DNA from: Telmatospirillum sp. J64-1
GTDB taxonomy: Bacteria > Pseudomonadota > Alphaproteobacteria > Rhodospirillales > Magnetospirillaceae
Length of the DNA stretch: 64,000 bases
Assembly (NCBI RefSeq): GCF_006980715.1
Contig: NZ_SBHN01000024.1
Location: 1-64,000 of the forward strand
Direction of reading: 5' to 3'
The notes beneath the pieces were generated by a model. The model did not search any database. It saw nothing but the letters and a program-made list of their open reading frames with translations, and was not told the DNA's origin. Every line of letters starts with the position of its first letter. Within the stretch, counting starts at the first letter, position 1. Of this stretch, positions 17,204 through 25,632 are shown piece by piece. The position numbers and the translations under genes were made by a program.

Positions 17204-17326
17204 CCGGCGCAGCTCTGCCCTCCGAATAGACACCTCCTTCCGACACCGCTTATTTTTTAAGCAGAAGAATCTTTGCCGGTCCAGCGTCCCCGGGGCGGGT
17301 TGGGAGGATAAGGCTTTGGGTGGTCA

Positions 17327-17341
17327 TGAAATTTCAGTTTC
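17327..17341. promoter_or_regulatory. Candidate RpiR operator, copy 2 (TGAAATTTCAGTTTC)
   Basis: Contains the perfect palindrome TGAAATTTCA (17327-17336). It lies in the 241-bp gap between the RpiR gene and the TRAP binding-protein start and matches copy 1 at 14 of 15 bases. Confidence 0.45.
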
Positions 17342-17444
17342 TCAGTAAACCGGCATGAAACATGCATCGTCATTCCCGAAGGCGCATGCGGTCCGGGGCA
17401 GGGTCGTGCGGCGCCGAAAGGTCCCATGCTGGAAGGAGACACAC

Positions 17445-18479
17445 GTGGTCAAACCCATTCTTCTCGCGGCCGCCGCCGCCATCTCCTGCGTCTCGGTCGC
17501 CCAGGCCGAAACTCTGTCCTTCACCGTGCTCGGCCAGCCCGCCGGTTCGGGCAAGATCGCCCAGGACAAGGAAGCGCCCTTCTTCGAAGCCCTGGCCCAG
17601 CATTCGGGCCTCGACGTGACGGTCCAGTACCGGCCGGTCGATGTGGCGGGCATCCCGGATTCGGACGGTCTGCGCGTGTTGCGCTCGGGGCTGTTCGACA
17701 TCGTCTCGCTGCGCGGTCCGCAGGTCAGCCGTGACGAGCCCACCATCCTCGGCCTCGATCTCGTCGGACTGAACACCAGCTTCGCGGCGGGCAAGGTCCA
17801 TACCGAGGCCTTCGTCGATACGGTGGACGCCCGCCTGCAGGAACGTTTCAACGCCAAGCTGCTGGGCGTCTGGCCTGCGGGTCCCCAGGTCATCTTCTGC
17901 AAGCCCGAGATCGGCGGCCTTGCCGACCTGAAGGGATTGAAGGTCCGCGTGGGCGACCAGAGCGCGGCCAATTTCATGGCAGGCCTTGGCGCGACCGGGG
18001 TGCCGATGCCGTTCGGCGAGGTGCAGCAGGCCCTGTCGCGCGGCGTGGTCGATTGCGCCATCACCGGCCCGGCTTCGGCCAATTCCGCCGGTTGGCCGGA
18101 AGCCGCTACCACCGTCCTGCCGCTGGCGCTGCAACTGGCCGTCAACGGCTATGCCATCAATCTCGACACCTGGAACAAGATGTCGCCGGATGCCCAGGAA
18201 AAGCTCCAGGCGGCCATCGACGGTCTGGTGAGCGATATCTGGGCCTATTCCGAGGAACTCTACGAAGACGCCATGCGCTGCAATGCCGGCGCCGAGCCCT
18301 GCACCCAGGGCAAGAAATATGCGCTGAAGGAGGTGCCGGTTTCCGAGGCCGATATCGCCACGGTCTCCGCCGCCGTCAGCGGAACTTCGCTGCCGGTCTG
18401 GGCCAAGCAATGCAATGCCGTCTATGCCGGGTGTGAAGAGGAATGGCGCGCCAAGGTCGGCGCGAAGCTGGGTCTCTGA
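17445..18479 (+). CDS. TRAP transporter substrate-binding protein (DctP family), second cluster
   Basis: 344 residues from a GTG at 17445, preceded by GGAAGGAGAC at the right spacing. The upstream ATG at 17355 would bury the signal peptide. The signal ends SCVSVAQA at about residue 21. The mature protein shows IGGLADLKGLKVRVGDQ, with the ligand Arg, and PFGEVQQALSRGVVDCAI. Unusual for the family are four Cys residues near the C-terminus (CNAGAEPC, QCNAVYAGC), which could form disulfides. Periplasmic. It heads a dctPQM-racemase operon. The substrate is unknown, and the racemase-like neighbour hints at an amino-acid or hydantoin-type carboxylate. Confidence 0.88.
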   Translation: MVKPILLAAAAAISCVSVAQAETLSFTVLGQPAGSGKIAQDKEAPFFEALAQHSGLDVTVQYRPVDVAGIPDSDGLRVLRSGLFDIVSLRGPQVSRDEPTILGLDLVGLNTSFAAGKVHTEAFVDTVDARLQERFNAKLLGVWPAGPQVIFCKPEIGGLADLKGLKVRVGDQSAANFMAGLGATGVPMPFGEVQQALSRGVVDCAITGPASANSAGWPEAATTVLPLALQLAVNGYAINLDTWNKMSPDAQEKLQAAIDGLVSDIWAYSEELYEDAMRCNAGAEPCTQGKKYALKEVPVSEADIATVSAAVSGTSLPVWAKQCNAVYAGCEEEWRAKVGAKLGL

Positions 18480-18505
18480 TCTGCCGTGAATGAGGGAGAA
18501 GAATA

Positions 18506-19075
18506 GTGAGAAGGTTTTCTCGGTTCGCAGGAATCGTGTTCGGCGTGATGATGATTTCTCTCTCCTTCGTGATTGCGGCGGAGACGATCCTGCGGAAGTT
18601 CTTCTCCTTCTCCTTCGGCGGGGTCGATGAACTAGGCGGCTATGCCGTCGCCATCGCCGCGCCCCTGGCCTTTACCGTGGCTGCGGTCGAGCAATCCCAT
18701 ATCCGCATCAACCTTCTGTACACGCGCCTGCCGGAAGGGGTGAAGGCCGCGCTCAATGCCCTGGCGGCGGTTTCGATGGGGATTCTGTCGCTCTATCTGC
18801 TGCATTTCACCCTCCGCACCGTCCGGGATACCCAGGCCTACCAGTCCATCGCCCAGACTCCCTGGGCGACACCGCTGATCTATCCGCAATCCATCTGGCT
18901 GGCGGCGATGGCCCTCTTCGCCGTCGCCGCCGTGATCCTGTCGGCAAAGGCCTGCTACCTGCTGCTGCGCCGGGACTGGACGGGCCTGAACCGCCGCTTC
19001 GGCCCCGGCTCGGTCGAGGAGGAGCTTCAGGTCGAGCTGGATGACCTGAAGAAGCGCGGGGAAGCGAAACAATGA
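18506..19075 (+). CDS. TRAP transporter small permease (DctQ family), second cluster
   Basis: 189 residues from GTG 18506, with GGGAGAAG just upstream. Four predicted membrane helices are present. The DctQ motif includes FGGVDELGGYAVAIAAPLAF followed by VEQSHIRI. The C-terminal tail is charged and cytoplasmic (EEELQVELDDLKKRGE). It overlaps the next gene by 4 bp. Confidence 0.87.
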   Translation: MRRFSRFAGIVFGVMMISLSFVIAAETILRKFFSFSFGGVDELGGYAVAIAAPLAFTVAAVEQSHIRINLLYTRLPEGVKAALNALAAVSMGILSLYLLHFTLRTVRDTQAYQSIAQTPWATPLIYPQSIWLAAMALFAVAAVILSAKACYLLLRRDWTGLNRRFGPGSVEEELQVELDDLKKRGEAKQ

Positions 19076-20376
19076 GCATTCTTTTCGTGGGCATCGGCTT
19101 TCTCGCCATGCTGCTTCTCATGTTCCTGAGCGTGCCGGTCGCCGTCGTCATCGTCGCGGTGGGGGCGGTGGGCGGCTATCTCGTCTATGGGGCGCCGCTG
19201 GTCGATATGATGGGCGGCGTCATCTGGAGCAGCCTCAACAGTCCCTACATCCTCGCCATTCCCCTGTTCATGATGCTGGGCGAGCTGCTGCTGCGCGGCG
19301 GCATCGCCGACCGCATGTATGACGCGCTGGCGGTCTGGCTGGGACGGCTGCCGGGCGGCCTGTTGCACACCAATATCGCCACCTGCACCTTGTTCTCGGC
19401 GACGTCGGGCTCGTCGGTGGCGACGGCGGCGACGGTCGGCACCATCGCCCTGCCGGCGCTGGAGCAGCGCAACTATCCCCTCAAGCCCTCGCTGGGCACG
19501 CTGGCGGCGGGGGGAACGCTGGGCATCCTAATCCCGCCCAGCATCAACCTGCTGGTCTATGGCGCGCTGGCCAATACCTCGGTGGGGCAGCTGTTCGCCG
19601 CCGGCCTCATCCCCGGCCTGCTGCTGGCCTTCAGCTTCTCGGTCTATATCTTCCTTTTCGAGCGCGGGGCGGGACGGAATGGCGGCAAGGCCGCGGAAAT
19701 TCCGCTTAGCGTCAAGTTGTCCTATCTGCGCTTCCTGGTCCCGCCCTTCATCATCTTCGGCGTGGTCATGGGCAGTATCTATGGCGGCCTTGCGACTCCC
19801 ACCGAATCCGCCGCTTTGGGCGTGGTCATCGCGCTGGGCTTCGTGTGGTGGAGCGGGCGCCTGTCCCTCGACCTGCTGGTCACCTGCTCGTTGCAGGCGG
19901 CGCGGACCACCGGGATGGTGGTGATCGTCCTGGCCTGCGCCCTGCTGCTCAATGTCACGATTTCCATGCTGGGCGTCACCCAGGCCGTCACCCAATGGGT
20001 CGGCTCCTTCGGTTTCGACCGGCTGACCCTGCTGCTGGTGATGATCCTCTTCTACCTGATCCTGGGCGCCTTCATGGATGCGATGTCGATGCTGGTCCTG
20101 ACCGTTCCCATCGCCGTGCCGATGATGGCGGCGGTGGGCGTCGATCCCATCTGGTTCGGCATTTTCATCGTGCTGATGTGCGAGATCGCCCTGATCACCC
20201 CGCCGGTCGGCATGAACCTTTTCGTGGTGCAAGGGGTGCGGCGGGACGGCGGCAGCTTCGCCGACGTGATCTGGGGATCGCTGCCTTACGTCTTTATCAT
20301 GCTGGGCTTCACAATCCTGCTGATCATCTGGCCGCAGATCGTGATGTGGCTGCCCGACATGCTGGCGGGCCGATGA
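19072..20376 (+). CDS. TRAP transporter large permease (DctM family), second cluster
   Basis: 434 residues with about 12 membrane helices. DctM signatures are IPLFMMLGELLLRGGIADRM, TNIATCTLFSATSGSSVATAATVGTI, LAAGGTLGILIPPSINLLVYG and ITPPVGMNLFVVQGVR. It is coupled by ATGA overlap to the small permease gene, and its stop overlaps the next gene's start region. Inner-membrane channel subunit. Confidence 0.93.
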   Translation: MSILFVGIGFLAMLLLMFLSVPVAVVIVAVGAVGGYLVYGAPLVDMMGGVIWSSLNSPYILAIPLFMMLGELLLRGGIADRMYDALAVWLGRLPGGLLHTNIATCTLFSATSGSSVATAATVGTIALPALEQRNYPLKPSLGTLAAGGTLGILIPPSINLLVYGALANTSVGQLFAAGLIPGLLLAFSFSVYIFLFERGAGRNGGKAAEIPLSVKLSYLRFLVPPFIIFGVVMGSIYGGLATPTESAALGVVIALGFVWWSGRLSLDLLVTCSLQAARTTGMVVIVLACALLLNVTISMLGVTQAVTQWVGSFGFDRLTLLLVMILFYLILGAFMDAMSMLVLTVPIAVPMMAAVGVDPIWFGIFIVLMCEIALITPPVGMNLFVVQGVRRDGGSFADVIWGSLPYVFIMLGFTILLIIWPQIVMWLPDMLAGR

Positions 20377-21056
20377 TGAGGCCGCACTTCACGAGACGCC
20401 TGCTGGTCATCAATCCCAACACCAATCCCGCCGTTACCGGGCTGATCCGCGAGGCCGCGCGCGAAGCGGCGGCACCGGATGTCGAGATCCTCGCGGTCAA
20501 CCCGGCGCAGGGGCCGTTCTCGATCGAGACGCGCCAGCACCGCGCGTCCGCCGTGCCCCAGGTCCTGTCCCTGATACGCCAGCAAAGTCACGGGAAAATC
20601 GATGGCTGCATCCTGGCCTGTTTCGACGATATCGCCGTCGCCGAAGCCCGCGAGATGCTGCGTGTGCCGGTGGTGGATCTGTGCGAGGCGGGAATCGCGG
20701 CAGCCCTTTCCCTGGGCAAGCGCTTCGCCGTCGTCACCACCTTCGATGGCGCCGTCCCGACCATCACCCGTCATATCGCCCGCTTCGGCGCCGCAGGCCA
20801 AGGCTGTGTGCGGGCCGCCGGTATCGGCGTGGCGGCGGCTGCGGCGCAATCGGCAGAGACGGAAGCGCTGCTGCTGGACACCATCGCGCGTGCCATCCGC
20901 GACGACGGTGCCGAGGCGATCCTGCTGGGCTCGGGCGGCTTGGCCGGTGCCGCGCCGAGGCTGGCCCGGCGCTTTTCCATCCCCGTCATCGACGGGGTGG
21001 CGGCGGCCATCTGGAAAGTGTCTTCCAGCGAGCCGGTTTTTCTTCCCTACCGTTGA
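20373..21056 (+). CDS. Asp/Glu/hydantoin racemase-family protein with second catalytic Cys replaced by Ser
   Basis: 227 residues from ATG 20373, which overlaps the TRAP stop (a second ATG follows at once). The family motifs INPNTNPAVT (14-23) and ILACFDD with Cys83 are present. The second active-site Cys, normally in LGCAG, is Ser187 in the sequence ILLGSGGLAG. Two-base racemases of this family need both Cys residues, so normal racemase activity is doubtful. A decarboxylase- or isomerase-like one-Cys chemistry is possible, as in maleate isomerase relatives and arylmalonate decarboxylase. It is the last gene of the TRAP operon, and its end overlaps the convergent symporter gene by 10 bp. Confidence 0.85.
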   Translation: MMRPHFTRRLLVINPNTNPAVTGLIREAAREAAAPDVEILAVNPAQGPFSIETRQHRASAVPQVLSLIRQQSHGKIDGCILACFDDIAVAEAREMLRVPVVDLCEAGIAAALSLGKRFAVVTTFDGAVPTITRHIARFGAAGQGCVRAAGIGVAAAAAQSAETEALLLDTIARAIRDDGAEAILLGSGGLAGAAPRLARRFSIPVIDGVAAAIWKVSSSEPVFLPYR

Positions 21057-22540
21057 GAAACAGGCGGGGCCGTTTTCCGCCCCGGGGCTCCGTTCCTGAC
21101 GGTGCCGAGGAAGTCCTCGGCGACCTGGAGCGGGGCCCTGGTGGCGAGGCTGACGGCGACGAACAGGACGGTGGAGACGATGATCCCCCATACCCCGGCG
21201 GGCAGGCCGAGGAAGGAATTGCCGGTCATCTGGACGTAGAGGACGAACAGGCCGGTGCCGACGACGCTGGCCAGCACCCCGGCCGCCGTGCCGCCCTTCC
21301 AGTAGAAGGCGCCGATGGTCGCCGGAACGATCACCACCAGCCCCGCCGAGGCCGCCACGGACAGCACCGCGATCAGGTCGAGCTGCAATTGGGCGAAGGC
21401 CCAGGACAGGATGGCGATCGCCGGGATGACGACCTTGCCGACCCGCAATTGCAGCTTTTCCGTCGGTTCCTTGCTGAGATTGCCGTAGACGTCGCGGGCG
21501 AACATCGACGACAGGGTGAGCAGGATTGAGTCGATGGTCGAGATGGCCGCGGCCATGATCGCCACCATCACCACCACCCCCAGAACGGGCGGCACGAATT
21601 CCGACGACAACAGGGTCGGCGTCGCCATGTCGGCGCGTTCCAGCCCGGGGAAGGCGGCCAGGGCGGCGAAGCCCCACAGCACCGAGATCAGCGTGTAGAG
21701 GAAGCCGAAGACCAGGAAGCCCATCAGCATGGCGCGCATCGACCGCAGCGAGGACGGCATGAACAGGCGCTGGCTGACCTGGGGGTTGGACAGGCAGAAG
21801 AAGAACCAGGGAATGGTCAGGCCCAGGAAGGTCACGAAGCTGAACAGGCCCGGCCCCGGCACGCTCAGATGGCTTGGCTTCTCCGCCGCCAGGGTCTCGA
21901 ACAGGCCGGTGAAGCCGCCCAGCTGGGCCAGCACCACGATCACCACCACGGAGGAGGCGATGATCATCAGCAATGCCTGCAGCGAATCGGTCCACATCAC
22001 CGAGCGGATGCCGGCGATATAGGAAAAGACGATGGCGACGAAGGTCGCCAGCATGACGCCGGTGGTGAAGGGAATGGCGCCGTTGGTCATCCCGCTCATC
22101 AGATAGCCGATGCCGGTCAGCTGCACGGCGGCATAGGGAATCAGGAAGACGCAGCTGAACACGGCGACGACGACGGCGACCATCTTGCTGTCATAGCGGT
22201 GGCCCAGCATCTCGCTGGGCGTGACGAAGCCGTATTTCTTGCCCACCACCCAGAATTTGGGCCCGAAGATGGCGACCATGGAGACGCCGGCGAAATAGAT
22301 GATCTCGAAGCCGAGCGCCCCGACGCCGCCGGCATAGGTCAGCCCGGCCAGTCCGACCATCATGAAGGCGCTGAAGGTCGTGGCGCTGTAGCTGAGGGAC
22401 GAGACCAGCCCGTTCATCTTCCTGTTGCCGAGGAAATAGGCCGTCATGTCGAGCGCCCGGCCCTGGCGGGCGAGAAGGGCGACGGCGGTGGCGATGACCA
22501 CATAGAGGCCGATGCCCCACCAGATCGCGGCCGCGCTCAT
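21047..22540 (-). CDS. Sodium:solute symporter (SSS family)
   Basis: 497 residues from the ATG at 22540. The upstream reading frame to 22705 is not conserved and overlaps the small partner gene. About 13 membrane helices are expected. The SSS pattern includes LDMTAYFLGNRKMNGLVSSLSYSATTFSAFMMVG and GFVTPSEMLGHRYDSKM. A further motif is IMAAAISTIDSILLTLSSMFARDVY, which carries the Ser/Thr residues of the sodium site. It overlaps the upstream 60-residue gene by 4 bp, a typical two-component SSS arrangement, and converges on the racemase-like gene. The substrate is unknown, with panthothenate/proline/acetate-type carriers as relatives. Confidence 0.9.
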   Translation of the reverse strand: MSAAAIWWGIGLYVVIATAVALLARQGRALDMTAYFLGNRKMNGLVSSLSYSATTFSAFMMVGLAGLTYAGGVGALGFEIIYFAGVSMVAIFGPKFWVVGKKYGFVTPSEMLGHRYDSKMVAVVVAVFSCVFLIPYAAVQLTGIGYLMSGMTNGAIPFTTGVMLATFVAIVFSYIAGIRSVMWTDSLQALLMIIASSVVVIVVLAQLGGFTGLFETLAAEKPSHLSVPGPGLFSFVTFLGLTIPWFFFCLSNPQVSQRLFMPSSLRSMRAMLMGFLVFGFLYTLISVLWGFAALAAFPGLERADMATPTLLSSEFVPPVLGVVVMVAIMAAAISTIDSILLTLSSMFARDVYGNLSKEPTEKLQLRVGKVVIPAIAILSWAFAQLQLDLIAVLSVAASAGLVVIVPATIGAFYWKGGTAAGVLASVVGTGLFVLYVQMTGNSFLGLPAGVWGIIVSTVLFVAVSLATRAPLQVAEDFLGTVRNGAPGRKTAPPVSQR

Positions 22541-22719
22541 TCCCCGTCCTCCCAGTGGCGGGTGAGATGGTGATTGGCGAAGATGACCAGCAGCCCGATC
22601 ACGCTCCAGAACAGGAAGGCACCCCACCAGGCCTGGACGTCGCGCAGCAAAGTGTAGGGGACGAGATAACTGAGGATGATCAGGACACCCCAGAACAAGA
22701 GCCATTTGTTGACAGCCAT
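22537..22719 (-). CDS. Small membrane partner of the SSS symporter
   Basis: 60 residues with two predicted membrane helices, at about 5-24 (WLLFWGVLIILSYLVPYTLL) and 30-50, and a charged C-terminus. Small proteins of this kind are encoded just before SSS carriers and are thought to assist them. The 4-bp overlap (ATGA) with the symporter gene and a GAAGGG ribosome-binding site support it as a real gene. The exact protein family was not identified. Confidence 0.75.
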   Translation of the reverse strand: MAVNKWLLFWGVLIILSYLVPYTLLRDVQAWWGAFLFWSVIGLLVIFANHHLTRHWEDGE

Positions 22720-23035
22720 GGACGACCCTTCTTCACATTGCGCTGGCGCTGTTTGTCGGGAACAGGGCTCGGAACGACTTGGACAGGGCTACTCGGCAGG
22801 GAAGGCCGGGCCGAATATCCTGAATGCAAATAATCGGAAAGACTTCGCCGAGTCCAGGGATTCGCCCAAGGCAATAGGCCGCCCGTGCAGAGAGGCAGGG
22901 GCGGCGGATTGTCTTAGTGTCATGATTTCAAAGAACTTTCGTCGCTCCCGCGAAAGCGGGAGCCCATGTCGGCTTCGGAAGGCGCAGCGGCAGCATGGAT
23001 GCCCGCCGGTACGGGCATGACGGAAATGATTGATG
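22720..23035. other. Intergenic region, symporter promoter side, containing a palindromic repeat
   Basis: No gene is seen in 316 bp. The symporter operon promoter should lie at the left end on the minus strand. The right third is a repeat element (22940-23022). Confidence 0.5.
22940..23022. repeat. Paired inverted palindromic repeat, copy A
   Basis: Two 29-nt arms in inverted orientation. The left arm is 22940-22968 (CGTCGCTCCCGCGAAAGCGG then GAGCCCATG) and the right arm 22994-23022, a degenerate inverse ending GGCATGACG. Each arm folds on itself. The same element occurs at 51801-51897. It lies between two unrelated minus-strand genes. Confidence 0.75.
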
Positions 23036-23722
23036 TCAGGCCGAGGCCTGGAGGGCGGTCATGTCGGTATGGGTGGCGATGATGCGGTTCAGTTCGGCCA
23101 TGTCGCGGAAGGTGGCGCTGACGCCCTGGCGCAGCAGCTTTTCTTCATGGCCGTCGCGGATATGGCTGGCGCCGCAATAGCCGAAGCAGGTCATTCCGGC
23201 CATGCGGGCGGCGATGGCGCCGAGCGGGCTGTCCTCGATCACCAGGCAGCGGGCGGGGGACACGCCGAACTGGGCGGCGGCGTGAAGGAACAGGTCGGGC
23301 GCCGGTTTGGGGCGGCTCACATGGTCGGCGCTGTAGACATGCCGTCCGAACAGGGAAGCGAGGCCGGTGACCGACAGGCTGTGGGCGATGCGGTGGACGG
23401 GGCTGTTCGAGGCGACGCAGACGGGGACGTCTAGGGCGGCGATGGCGTCGGCCACGCCCAGGCAGGGCGCCAGGGAGTGGGCGAACAATTCCTCCCGCCG
23501 CTGGCGGTAAAGGGTGAAGAAGGTCTCCGTGGGGCGGATGCCGTAATATTCCTCGACCCAGTCGCACATGGCGCCCTCGGACAGGCCGACCAGGGATGTC
23601 AGGATGTCCTCGGCGCTCATGGGGATGCCGCAGGCGGCGAAGGCCTCGGCCTCCGCCTCTGCCGACAGCACTTCGCTGTCCACCAGAACGCCGTCGCAGT
23701 CGAAAATAACCAGATCGAACAT
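23036..23722 (-). CDS. HAD-superfamily phosphatase (beta-phosphoglucomutase-like)
   Basis: 228 residues. Motif I DCDGVLVDSE has nucleophile Asp8 and acid/base Asp10. Motif II is CVASNSP, motif III Lys lies in SRPKPAPDLFLHAA and motif IV is VIEDSPLGAIAA. The helical cap after motif I puts it in the subclass I sugar-phosphate phosphatase/phosphoglucomutase group. The 40-bp gap to the downstream permease gene is on the same strand, but here the HAD gene follows the ABC operon in transcription and may be its last gene. The substrate is unknown. A role in dephosphorylating a product of the neighbouring PMH pathway is possible but speculative. Confidence 0.88.
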   Translation of the reverse strand: MFDLVIFDCDGVLVDSEVLSAEAEAEAFAACGIPMSAEDILTSLVGLSEGAMCDWVEEYYGIRPTETFFTLYRQRREELFAHSLAPCLGVADAIAALDVPVCVASNSPVHRIAHSLSVTGLASLFGRHVYSADHVSRPKPAPDLFLHAAAQFGVSPARCLVIEDSPLGAIAARMAGMTCFGYCGASHIRDGHEEKLLRQGVSATFRDMAELNRIIATHTDMTALQASA

Positions 23723-23762
23723 TATCGAGCCTTGGATAGAGAGAAGAACCGGGAAAGGGAAA

Positions 23763-24656
23763 TCACCGCAGGGTCGGGTCCAGGCGGTCGCGCAGCCAGT
23801 CGCCGAGCAGGCTGACGGCCAGGGTGGTGAGGATGATGGTGATGGCCGGGGCCAGCATGATCCACGGCGCCGTCGTCAGGTATTCCCTGCCATAGCCGAC
23901 CATGCTGCCCAGGCTGGTCTGCGGCGGCTGGACGCCGAGGCCGAGGAAGGACAGGCCGCTTTCCATCAGGATGATCTCGGGGAAGACGATGGTCATCGAG
24001 ACGATCAGGGTGGAGGCGGTGTTGGGCAGGATGTGGCGGAAATAGACCCGCGCGGGCGAGGCGCCGAGCTGGCGCACGGCGGCGGCATAGCCCTGGCCGC
24101 TGGAGGACAGCGCCAGGCCGCGGGCGATGCGGGCATAGCGTTCCCAACCGAGCAGGCCCATCAGGCAGACGAACAGCACCAGCGAATTGCCGAAGAAGGC
24201 CAGCACCGCCAGGGCCAGGATCAGGAAGGGCAAGGCGGCCTGGAAGTCGGCCAGCATCAGGACGATTTGCTCGACGACGCCCCGGAAATGCGCCGCCAGG
24301 AAGCCCAGCGTGGTGCCCAGCACCGCCGACAGCACGGCCGCGCCGAAGGCGATCAGCAGCGAGACGCGGATCGAGACGATCAGGCGCGACAGCACGTCGC
24401 GGCCCAGTTCATCGGTGCCCAGCCAATGGCCGGGCGTGCCGGGCGGGGCCAGGCGGTTGCGTAGGTCGAGGGCGGTGATGCCGTAGGGCGCCAGGATATC
24501 GGCCAGCAGGGCGACCAACACCATCGCCACCACCCAGCCCCCGGCCAGCCAGACCGCCAGCGGCACCGGCGGACGGCTCGGGCGGAAGCTGCCGGCGGGA
24601 TGGCTGGCTTCGGTGCTTTCGGACATCTGGTCCGGGGAAATGGGCGTGTCTTTCAT
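23763..24656 (-). CDS. Dipeptide/oligopeptide-type ABC permease (DppC/OppC family)
   Basis: 297 residues from the ATG at 24656, chosen over 24677 because GGAGGGAG lies 8 nt upstream. Six membrane helices are present. The DppC signatures are GTDELGRDVLSRLIVSIRVSLLIAFGAA and the cytoplasmic EAA-like loop AAVRQLGASPARVYFRHILPN. The C-terminus reads LGLGVQPPQTSLGSMVGYGREYL, as in peptide and nickel permeases. Inner membrane, partner of the DppB-type permease 22 bp upstream. Confidence 0.92.
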   Translation of the reverse strand: MKDTPISPDQMSESTEASHPAGSFRPSRPPVPLAVWLAGGWVVAMVLVALLADILAPYGITALDLRNRLAPPGTPGHWLGTDELGRDVLSRLIVSIRVSLLIAFGAAVLSAVLGTTLGFLAAHFRGVVEQIVLMLADFQAALPFLILALAVLAFFGNSLVLFVCLMGLLGWERYARIARGLALSSSGQGYAAAVRQLGASPARVYFRHILPNTASTLIVSMTIVFPEIILMESGLSFLGLGVQPPQTSLGSMVGYGREYLTTAPWIMLAPAITIILTTLAVSLLGDWLRDRLDPTLR

Positions 24657-24678
24657 CGCAAGGCTCCCTCCGGGCATC

Positions 24679-25617
24679 TCAATGTCCGCCCCGGGCGGCG
24701 GGGGCTTGGCGCAGGCGCGGGTCGAGCACGCCGTACAGCAGGTCGACGATCAGGTTGGCGGCGACCATGGTGGCGGCGACCAGCAGCAGGATGGTCTGCA
24801 CCACGGCGAGGTCGCGGTTGGCCACGGCGGTCACCAGCATCCGGCCGATACCGGGCCACGAGAACACGCTTTCCACCACCACCGCCCCGGCGATCAGATT
24901 GCCGACCATGAAGCCGATGATGGTGACGGTGGGGATCATGGCATTGGGTAGGACATGCCCGACCACCACCCGCCGCCACGGCACGCCCTTGGCGCTGGCG
25001 GTGCGGACATAGGGCTGGTTCAGGACCTCCAGCATGGCGCTGCGGGTGAAGCGGGCCAGGATGGCGGCGCCGCCGATGCCCAGGGTCAGGACCGGCAGCA
25101 CGGCATGCAGCAGGGTCTGGTTGCCGCCCGAGGGCAGCCAGCCCAGCTTCACCGCAAACAGCAGCACCAGCAGCAGGCTCAGCACGAAGCTGGGCACGGT
25201 GAAGCCGGCGATGGCGAGGACCATCACGGCGCGGTCGATGGCGCTGTCGCGGTGCAGGGCGGCATAGATGCCGGCGGGAATGCCCAGGCCGATCTTGATC
25301 AGCAGGGCCGGAACCGTCAGCGCCAGCGTCGCCGGCACCCGGTCCAGCACCATGTCCAGGGCCGGGCGGCCGTCGCGCATGGACATGCCCAGATCCCCCT
25401 GCGCCAGGGCGCCGAAATAGGCGAAATACTGGACCCAGATCGGCTCGTCGAGGCCCCAGGAGGCGCGGAAGGCGGCGATGGCTTCCGGCGATGCCTCGGC
25501 GCCCATGATCAGCATGGCGGGGTCGCCGGACAGGCGCAGCACCACGAAGGCGAAGGTGACGACCAGGACGATGGTCAGCGCCGCCCGGCCGAGTCGCAGG
25601 GAGAGAAAGCGCAGCAT
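24679..25617 (-). CDS. Dipeptide/oligopeptide-type ABC permease (DppB/OppB family)
   Basis: 312 residues with six helices. The family features are the N-terminal RFLSLRLGRAALTIVLVV, the extracytoplasmic block WVQYFAYFGALAQGDLGMSM, the EAA loop RTASAKGVPWRRVVVGHVLPNAMIP and the end LIVDLLYGVLDPRLR. It forms the translocation pore with the DppC-type protein. The ORF follows the second ATPase gene by 15 bp, so the five ABC genes form one operon. Confidence 0.92.
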   Translation of the reverse strand: MLRFLSLRLGRAALTIVLVVTFAFVVLRLSGDPAMLIMGAEASPEAIAAFRASWGLDEPIWVQYFAYFGALAQGDLGMSMRDGRPALDMVLDRVPATLALTVPALLIKIGLGIPAGIYAALHRDSAIDRAVMVLAIAGFTVPSFVLSLLLVLLFAVKLGWLPSGGNQTLLHAVLPVLTLGIGGAAILARFTRSAMLEVLNQPYVRTASAKGVPWRRVVVGHVLPNAMIPTVTIIGFMVGNLIAGAVVVESVFSWPGIGRMLVTAVANRDLAVVQTILLLVAATMVAANLIVDLLYGVLDPRLRQAPAARGGH

Positions 25618-25632
25618 GGGCAGGGGACTCCG

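Noticed and set aside
17249-17263. Small hairpin GCTTA-TTTTT-TAAGC after the RpiR gene
   Set aside because: Only a 5-bp AT-rich stem with the T-run inside the loop, not after it; too weak to call a terminator.
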